Of a stretch of DNA of 64,000 nucleotides, positions 57,465 to 64,000 are shown piece by piece. The stretch's first letter is position 1; every line of letters begins with the position of its first letter. The DNA lies in the NCBI GenBank assembly GCA_936432065.2, contig OW386289.2:94299736-94363735 (forward strand). The letters are read 5' to 3'. Source of the stretch: Rutpela maculata (Eukaryota; Arthropoda; Insecta; Coleoptera; Cerambycidae). Under the pieces are notes generated by a model. It had not been told where the DNA came from. It ran no database searches and was given only the letters and a program-made list of their open reading frames with translations. A program made the position numbers and the translations under genes.

Positions 57465-59822
57465 TATACAAGGTGTCACAAAAACGAGTCACACAAGAAA
57501 GTATAATTTTTTTAAATAGAACAGCCTGTATTTCCTTAACGCCAGTTAAGCCTCCAAAGGCTCTGTATTACACCCTAAAATATTTTGCTAAGTTATTTTT
57601 TTCTTTTTTTTTGGACAGTTTACAATCATTTTTGACTGGCATATCTCCGCGATTTATCAATCGTTACTTCTAAAAATGTGGGATGTTGTTTGATAATGAT
57701 GTATTTACTGAAAAACATTTTTGAAATAAATCTTTAGTATATCAGGTGTCCAAAATATTTGCGTACATTTCTTGATATTTAATTTTCATTTTTCTTATTT
57801 TTTTTTAAATGGAATGCCTAGGTATACTTTTTTTACATGAATGAATAAAACATACAATTCCTTACATTTTAATATCTCTTTATTTCTATTTCAAACGTTT
57901 TTTGAGATATGATTATATCAAATAATTTTTGCGTAAATTAAGGTGCTCTTTATTTTATCATTAAAATCTATATTTTGTTTTACATTTTTTTCAATTTTTT
58001 TTAAATGGAATGCCCATAATTTTTTTTAAATGGATGAGTAACGCTTACGATTTCTCACATTTTGATATCGTACACTTTCTTTTATGAACGGTTCTTGAGC
58101 AATAATTTTTTTTCACGATATTGAAACTAACCTGACAACTGCTCAAAATGTCCACCATTTTGATTCAGGTAACACTGAGGTCTCTTGATAAATGAGCGCC
58201 TTACACAGTGTAACATATCAACATTTCTACGATTGAAACACCGACGAATCCTTTCCATCATATCTTCTCGAGTCGGTTCTACTTTATAAATCACCAAAGA
58301 AAAAACCCACTGAAGTCAGGTCTTGTGACTTAGGCGACCATGTAATGAGACCTAATATAATTTAATAAAACAATAAATTAGATATTATTTAACAGTTTAT
58401 TAAAATATTGGACCTACTCTTCCTATCCACCTTTCAGGAAACTGATTACTAATGGCCTGACGAACATTTCTACTAAAATGTGGTGGTGCACCTTCAAGTT
58501 GTAATCACCTATTATTTGTAATGTAATCAGATGCTCGATTATTTGTGGAAACGTATTTTGCGTAAAATCTAAGAAGACTGCTCCAATCACATTTCCCTCA
58601 AAAAAGCGAGGATGAATAACATAATCATGTACAATTCCTCCCCTTACATTTAATCTCTGGTTCTGATTTTTCTGTGCAACATGAGAGTTTTCTCTGGCAT
58701 AATAATGGAAATTGTGCCTATTCACAAATCCGTTACGATGAAACGTTGATTCATCCGTGAACAATACAAATTTGAAAAATTCTTCATTTTCTCCAATTTG
58801 GTTTTGAGCCCACTGGCAAAAATTTAATCTACGATTTAAATCTACATCCCAAAGCTCTTGATGCAGCTGAGCTCAACAGGGGTAAAACTTATTTTTACGA
58901 AGACATAGGGAAACACTAGATTCGCTGACCTCTAAATCCCTACTTAACTCCCGAACACTTGCCGTAGGATTTTCGATTACCGCTAAAGTTATAGCCTTCT
59001 TTTCATATGCTAAATTTCCAGTACGTTCAAAACGTTCTTTCAAATTTTCTAGACATCAGGACATCTTCTATAGGGATATTTTTGACCATACATTCTTGAT
59101 GCCAATAAACAATTTCCATCACATTCACCAATAACATAACATTTACCATAGATATTAAATCTTATTGACAATAATTATAATTCGTATTTTTAAACATTAA
59201 CAATATTAATTCAACTTAATCACGATAATCTTAAACACATTAGAGAAATGTCATAGAGTGAAAAACAAACGCAAAACAAAAGACCAAAGCCATACTAGAT
59301 TTTATTGCTAAAATGAAAAGCACCTCAATTGACGCAAAACTTATTTGAAATAATCATATCTCAAAAACGGTTTGAAATAAAAATTACGTGTATAATATTA
59401 GAATGTGGAGAATTTTATGCTTTATTCATCCAGGTAAAAAAATATAGGCATTCCATTTAAAAAATTTGAGACATATAATAATTAAATAACAAGAAATGTA
59501 AACAAATATTTTGGACACCCGGTATAATAATAATTTATTTCAAAAATATTTTTCGGAAGATGCATTATTATCGAATAGCACCCTACATTTTTAGAAAAAA
59601 CAATTAATAAACCGCGGAGATATGGTAGTCAAAAAAATGTTTGTAATTGGCCAAAAAAACAGGAAAAAAGTTATAACTTGGCAACGCTGCATCCGATTGG
59701 CAGAAAAATTTAAGGTATATTTCAGAACCCTTAGAGGCTTAATTGACGCCAAAAAATTAGAGGGCATTCCGTTAAAAAAATTATACATTCTTGTGTAACT
59801 CCTTTTTGTGACACCTTGTATA
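57465..59822. repeat. Nested inverted termini within the long TIRs
   Basis: Three concentric pairs are visible: gtataaagggtgcccagt (57341) with actggacaccttgtatat (ending about 59947); tatacaaggtgtcacaaaaa (57465) with ttttgtgacaccttgtata (ending 59822); tatatcaggtgtccaaaata (57738) with tattttggacacccggtata (ending 59526). Each reads like a mariner-type tip, TATAxxAGGTGTC. Confidence 0.75.
58150..59100 (-). pseudogene. Mariner-like transposase relic in long-TIR element
   Basis: The 5' part shows broken helix-turn-helix text (KYPYRRCPDV). Then comes FTDESTFHRNGFVNRHNFHY, NVRGGIVHDYVIHPRFFEGN and NTFPQIIEHL, followed in another frame by EGAPPHFSRNVRQAISNQF and PERWIGRVGPI. About 55 bases of AT-rich insertion follow, then KSQDLTSVGFFFGDL. 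The second catalytic D (QDGAPPH) is E and the third (VDFFFW) is G. Stops and frameshifts throughout, so inactive. Confidence 0.75.
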
Positions 59823-60354
59823 ATTGAAAATAATTTCACGTTGTAGAAGAGATGAAACATTGAAAGTTTTGTTAAAAAAGTTTTTTTTATAAAGTTGCAC
59901 GTTTTTGCACAATCTTTCGAGGAAGCACTAACTGGACACCTTGTATATTTCCAAGAACTCAAGTCTTATTTTCTTCAATTATCTTCTATTTTATGCCAAA
60001 ATATGTAATAACACTTTCGATTGTACATAAAAAGGGGAAGAGACCAAAAAAAAATAAATCTAAAATCGGAGCAATGGTTCCTGAGATATGTCCTCCTAAA
60101 AGAAACGGTTCTGGCGGCCATTTTTTCTAAATGGTGGCTTTAGCTCACATTGGGATTTTTCGGGACTTTTATATCCTCATTCTACATGAATAAAGCTGTC
60201 CATTTCGGTAAAGAAATACCTGTCCCAGATAGTTCATACTCAAAACTGGATTTGCCTGCACTAAAAATGACAAACAAAAATATTAAATGTTTTTAATATC
60301 AAAAAATATAATGAAATATATTAAATATAATTGTTCATCAATCAGTGCATAATT

Positions 60355-61310
60355 CCAGGTATTTTTACAGGTGTTTTGAAGGTCACAAATGTCATACCAA
60401 TCCATAAAGGCGGTTCTTTAAATAATAGCAAAATCACCCTCTCACTAGTTCCTATTATTTCAAAAATTTTTGAGATTTAAAAACCAAATAACTCATCATT
60501 GAAAAACAACTTATTTTACTGTAAACAGTATACATTCAGAACAAATATGACTACGAATGATGCAATTATCCACCAAATAAATAAACTAGGAAACAAAAAT
60601 AAAGATTATGTCGGGATCACTTTCTGTGACATTCAAAAAGCATTTGACTGTGTCTCACATCAGTGTCTTTTTGAATTAATTAAAATACTGTAGCTGTAGT
60701 TGTAACTTGATTACTTCGTTTCTAAATCGCAGACAACAATACATATACAAGCGTATATAATAATAAATCAACATCACAGACTGTCAAGAGTGGGGTAGCG
60801 CAGGGATCGGTTTTAGGGCCGACCTTGTTCTTAATATACGTTAATGAAAACAAATCTATATCCGAGATAGACTTAGTACCGTTTACTAATTATATCACGC
60901 TACTAACATCACACAATACACTTAATAAAGTGCAGTCATATGAGTGAGGCAGTGTGATGCATTAGAATGGTTCACACAAAGCCGACTTTCACTAAATGAA
61001 AATAAAACTATAAACATAACATTTAGTCACAAACTTCTGGAAAATTTTCAGAATCCAGGAAAGTAGTCTCATCACGTGGGCTATATTGCTAAAAAGATAC
61101 AAAGAAAATATTTTCGTCGTTATAAGTCTAAAAAATATAGTACTTTTTAATATATTACTGACAGCTTATTATTTTCTAATAACATATCATATGACGTATG
61201 GTCTGATAACCTAGGAACATACATCACCAGCTACCAGAATATTTAGTTTACAAAAAATACTGTAAAATAATTATTACTAATCCAAGATTGGACTATGACA
61301 CAGTTTAACA
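60355..61310 (+). pseudogene. Jockey-like LINE reverse transcriptase remnant
   Basis: Reads GVLKVTNVIPIHKGGSLNNS, SLVPIISKIFE, NMTTNDAIIHQINKLGNK, YVGITFCDIQKAFDCVSHQC (block A aspartate), then, in shifted frames, GVAQGSVLGPTLFLIYVN and a degraded YADD region (PFTNYITLL). C-terminal traces such as SLNENKTINITFSH and LLTAYYF follow. Truncated at the 5' side; frameshifts and stops throughout. Confidence 0.8.
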
Positions 61311-61319
61311 ACTATTTGG

Positions 61320-61752
61320 CGCAGGCCCCTAGCATAAAGTAGTCGAGGCTTCATATACAGGGGCCTTTGACCGATTCTACCATAAAGTGGCTGCTTGGGT
61401 TCGATAGGGAACGATTGAGACAGATGATAGAGTACTGTCCTCTAAACAAGCACCTGCATACAGTGCGGCTGAAAGATGATCCTACTTGTCGGATGTGCTG
61501 AGTAGGAGATAAAACCGTCACTCGTATTCTATGCCATTGTACACCAGTAGGAGCGTCAAGGTACAGATAGGTATTTTCGGAAGGCAGTTTTTACAGCCGG
61601 AGGAACTACTGGATCTACCCTGGAAAGGACTGCTCTCCTTAGTGGAAAAGTCTTTTTTTGGGGATCCTAAATATAGCGAATGTACAATGCAGAGATGGGT
61701 CAGGAAACTTTCCACATTTGGTAAAAGTCTGTATAAGTCATGTGTAATTTAA
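61320..61752 (+). pseudogene. LINE ORF2 C-terminus fragment
   Basis: LRQMIEYCPLNKHLHTVRLK, DDPTCRMC and VTRILCHCTP form the C-terminal CX2C...H...C finger after RNase H. After a frameshift near 61560 comes IFGRQFLQPEELLDLPWKGL and KSLYKSCVI with a stop. A stop replaces the residue after CRMC. It is a different LINE from its neighbours. Its last ~60 bp form part of the inverted repeat continuing at 63240-63312. Confidence 0.7.
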
Positions 61753-61988
61753 TTGTATGCACTTATTTGGTATCACAATGAAGCTTGCATCATCACGAAT
61801 CAGATTTCACCATAAAATAGCCCCAATGGAAAGTTAGTAGGGAAACTTCCTGGAAACTTTCTGTTTTGAAAATTCCGAAAGTTTCCAGGAAGCTTTCCTT
61901 CTAACTTTCCACTGGGTATATTGCCTATTTTATGGTGAAATCTGTTTCGTGATGATGCAAGCTCCATTTTGATATCAAATAAGTGCAT
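61690..61988. repeat. Foldback repeat, left arm and inner right arm
   Basis: tatgcacttatttggtatca at 61755 onward is matched inverted by tgatatcaaataagtgcat ending at 61988. Both arms share gcttgcatcatcacgaa, cagatttcaccataaaat and gaaagtttccaggaagc-type sequence around a centre near 61868. The outer right arm continues after the inserted LINE, at 63240-63312, where aggaaactttcca and aaaagtctgta..agt.atgt are found inverted. Confidence 0.85.
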
Positions 61989-63232
61989 CTTCTTCTTCTT
62001 CTTTTAGCTGGGCGACTGAGAGTCGCCGCACTCAGGCCTTGCGGCCCATTGTGCTACCGTTACGAATTTATTGAATTCCCCCATCCAAATGCCAAAACCC
62101 TTCCTATAGGGGCATTCCTTATTTTCTCCGGCACCGGAAAACCAATGCCGAAGTGTTTGTGCCTCAAGTACATAAGACTAGGGCAGGAAGTAAGGACGTG
62201 GATGGAAGTCTCCTCCTCGTCTCCGCAGAACCTGCAGTCGGGGTTGTCAACCACCCCCAGTCCAAAGACCTACCACGGTTCTGACCTGTTTCCTGTTTAG
62301 TCGCAGGATTTGTTTTACTTCCATATCCAGTGGAAGTATAGTAACGACAAAAAAATTTTAAACATTTTTATTGTTCAAATAGGCTTAAAATGTCATGAAA
62401 CGTCGAGATTTTAAGTTTGAGCGAAAAAAATGTTCTGTCTGTCTGTCTGTCGGTCTGCCTGTAACTTTTTTTGTGCGCACGTTTACTCTGGAACCATTTA
62501 AGATATTGATTTGAAATTTAGTACACATATGTACTTTAACGAGATCTGGAACTAGATTATATATTCATCTTGTTCCGTCTAAGGGTAAATTGGGGTAAAT
62601 TTGGGGTAAATGGATAAATCAAGCAGGTAGGAGTTCATAAAATTGGTATTTAGTATGTACAAGATAAGCTAAGGTCCCACAAAAATTTTTGGCATTAGCC
62701 ACCCCCAATACCACCCCCGACCCCCTTATTAAAGGAGATGAAAAAAAATGTGATTTAGTGTATTACCACCCCCACCCCACTACCGATGTGGGGTATCGTT
62801 TTATGGGTTTTTGAGGTAGACGATTTCAAATACTATATTATTAAATAGTAGGGATCTCTGAGAGCCCCCTCTGGTCAGAGCGTCTGCCCGCTCGTTACCC
62901 TCGATGTTGCTGTATCCTAGCACCCAGAGAAGCTTGACCCAGTTGGATGAGCCAAGTTCACAGAGAGCCTGTCTACAGTTTTGAAAAAGGATTGACTTGG
63001 TCCGGACTGATGCTACATATATATATGTGCCTGTTGGAATATTTCCTTCGGATATTCTCCTGTGCGCAGACCAAAATAGCAAAAATTTCGGCCTGGAATA
63101 CCGTGGCAAATTTCCCCAAGGCATAAGAAGCTTCAGCCCTGGGCCTTTCACCGTATATCCCCGCTCCAGCACTTTCCTCAAACCTCGATCCGTCTGTGAC
63201 CAGACGATATCGGCGGGCCTGAGTATGTCCTC
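61989..63232 (-). mobile_element. Second RNase H-bearing LINE copy, itself interrupted
   Basis: Flanked by agtgcat at 61982-61988 and 63233-63239, a 7-bp duplication lying in the foldback arm. The 3' end (61989-62312, minus strand) matches 52765-53130, and 62858-63232 matches 53305-53780 minus the long AT run. Between them lies the (TCTG)n repeat. RNase H traces include LGYSNIEGNERADALTRGGS and CRFCGDEEETSIHVLTSC. Confidence 0.85.
62313..62857 (+). repeat. Dispersed (TCTG)n-containing repeat, copy 3, inserted in LINE
   Basis: acttccatatccagtggaag, gtaacgacaaaaaaatttta, tgtctgtctgtctgtcggtc, cgtttactctggaacc, agcaggtaggagttcataaa and tgtggggtatcgttttatgg follow the order of copy 2 (25369). 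It ends with tactatattattaaa, also as copy 2. Confidence 0.85.
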
Positions 63233-63443
63233 AGTGCATACAATTATATTATTTACATAACTTTTACAGACTTTTATCAAATATGGAAAGTTTCCTCGAT
63301 CCATCTCTTATACAATGGGTCGATACGCCTGAGTACTGCGAATCTTCACATCTGCTCGCGTTTCTAATGATAATTACGAATCATGGATTTAGAGGTGATG
63401 TAAGAAGTAAATTTGTTGAACTAGGAATTCTAACATTTTCGTC

Positions 63444-63826
63444 GGGGGCGAGCGTAGAGGCGACTTCAATGTGAATATCAGTCAATATTCTGTTGAAGCA
63501 ACGTCGAGCACGGTTAGTACTTGGATGGGGTCCCATCTTGGGAAATACAGCGTTCTCGTCCTACCTTCTAGCGGCTTGTATATCAGTGTATACGCGGAAG
63601 TTACGTAATTTCAGATGAGGATTACGTAGTGGATATACCATCCTTCGGAGGGAATGTAAAGCAGGCGGTCCCTTGTCTATTAAATGTTAGGCAAGTAAAA
63701 GATCCCTACTCTTCTTAAGGGAAGAGGTTCGGCAAAATTTCCAGGTTGGGGGTAGCTCGTCTAATGGCGTCGGTGATAGGCCCTGGTAGCGGAAATAGGC
63801 CGACGTTAAATAGTTAAAAAAAAAAA
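63444..63826 (+). mobile_element. 5S-rRNA-derived SINE, near full length, with 11-bp TSD
   Basis: Flanks: acattttcgtc (63433-63443) and acatttccgtc (63827-63837), one mismatch. The head (63444-63552) contains gaagcaacgtcgagcacggt and tagtacttggatgggg, the box A to box C region of 5S rRNA, which would act as an internal pol III promoter. One change in box C (gggtga to gggtcc) is seen. A LINE-like tail with ccatccttcggagggaatgt and gttcggcaaaatttccaggt ends in a 12-base A run. About 383 bp. Confidence 0.9.
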
Positions 63827-63837
63827 ACATTTCCGTC

Positions 63838-64000
63838 TCTTTACATATTTGGTTGGGTGATACAGTGTGTCCCATTTTGACTGGAAGCACCCCATAAAAA
63901 TATTATTTAAATATTATTAATGTACATGAAAAGTTTATTTTAGATTCGATTTAGATCGGGTTTTTCTATAATGCAGACCTTTGAAAGTTGCATTCTTGTG
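63838..64000. other. Window end; possible mariner-type terminus
   Basis: tgatacagtgtgtcccattttgac at 63858 resembles a mariner-type tip (compare acagtgtgtcccc at 22926). The rest of any element would lie outside the window. Confidence 0.4.

Larger units (their letters stand above)
56840..60266 (-). mobile_element. Mariner-type element with ~1-kb terminal inverted repeats
   Basis: The sequence from about 56840 to 57980 recurs inverted at about 59230-60266. Both contain aggcaaatc, tagaaaaaatg, ccgccag, tgctccgattttagattt, agattgtgcaaaa, caattatacaaggtgtcac, the frame ending ISPRFIN, ggtgtccaaaatattt and tttaaatggaatgcct. Between them lies a transposase relic on the minus strand. Total about 3.4 kb, so two thirds of it is TIR. 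No target duplication was resolved. Confidence 0.85.

Overview
The window looks like intergenic, repeat-dense DNA from an arthropod, most probably an insect. It is AT-rich, every recognisable gene belongs to a transposable element, spliceosomal introns are suggested, and the element mix is typical of insects: R1-like, Jockey-like and RNase H-bearing LINEs, Penelope, a Ty3/gypsy remnant, DD41D-type mariners, a hAT MITE, a piggyBac tail and a Transib-like element. I cannot name the species. I see no convincing host gene, tRNA, functional rRNA gene or CRISPR array.

Layout. 0-4.6 kb: inverted-repeat (foldback) MITEs, hairpins and a small RT remnant. 4.6-6.9 kb: a decayed R1-like LINE bounded by a 12-bp target duplication. 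7.1-8.4 kb: a broken DDE transposase. 8.4-9.6 kb: a mariner-type element with ~125-bp TIRs. 9.6-20 kb: mostly anonymous, with a ~500-bp foldback, a perfect 64-bp palindrome and two tandem LINE 3' ends. 20.9-22.1 kb: inverted repeats flanking a cysteine-rich ORF with an apparent 63-bp intron. 22.9-24.7 kb: a DD41D-type transposon with ~285-bp TIRs. 24.78-25.22 kb: a hAT MITE with a perfect 8-bp TSD. 26.4-28.2 kb: Ty3/gypsy gag-protease-RT remnant. 29.1-32.3 kb: Penelope-like RT and a LINE RT. 33.6-34.1 kb: a second, broken copy of the cysteine-rich gene.

38.2-40.0 kb is the most interesting part. A Transib-like element has CACAGTG ends; one end reads heptamer, 23 bp, ACAAAATTC, like a 23-RSS. 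A 5-bp CGCCR duplication flanks it, and removing it restores a continuous 5S-rRNA-derived sequence. It carries two copies of the same putative exon. 41.6 kb: a 5S-derived SINE fragment. 41.8-42.6 kb: transposase relic. 44.6-46.8 kb: an element with ~470-bp TIRs around a third cysteine-rich ORF. 48.9-51.3 kb: LINE remnant, 30-bp minisatellite, piggyBac C-terminus. 52.8-55.2 kb: a LINE with RT and RNase H, an 11-bp TSD, and a long (AT)n inside RNase H. 56.8-60.3 kb: an element with ~1-kb TIRs containing nested termini. 60.4-63.2 kb: LINE fragments, a foldback, and a LINE inserted into the foldback and itself interrupted by another repeat. 63.44-63.83 kb: a nearly intact 5S-derived SINE with an 11-bp TSD.

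Nothing here forms a host pathway. The sequence records serial and nested transposition, and almost all coding remnants carry stops, frameshifts or lost catalytic residues. The candidate novelties are the RSS-like Transib fossil, the cysteine-rich ORF family in TIR-bounded elements, and the very long, nested TIRs.
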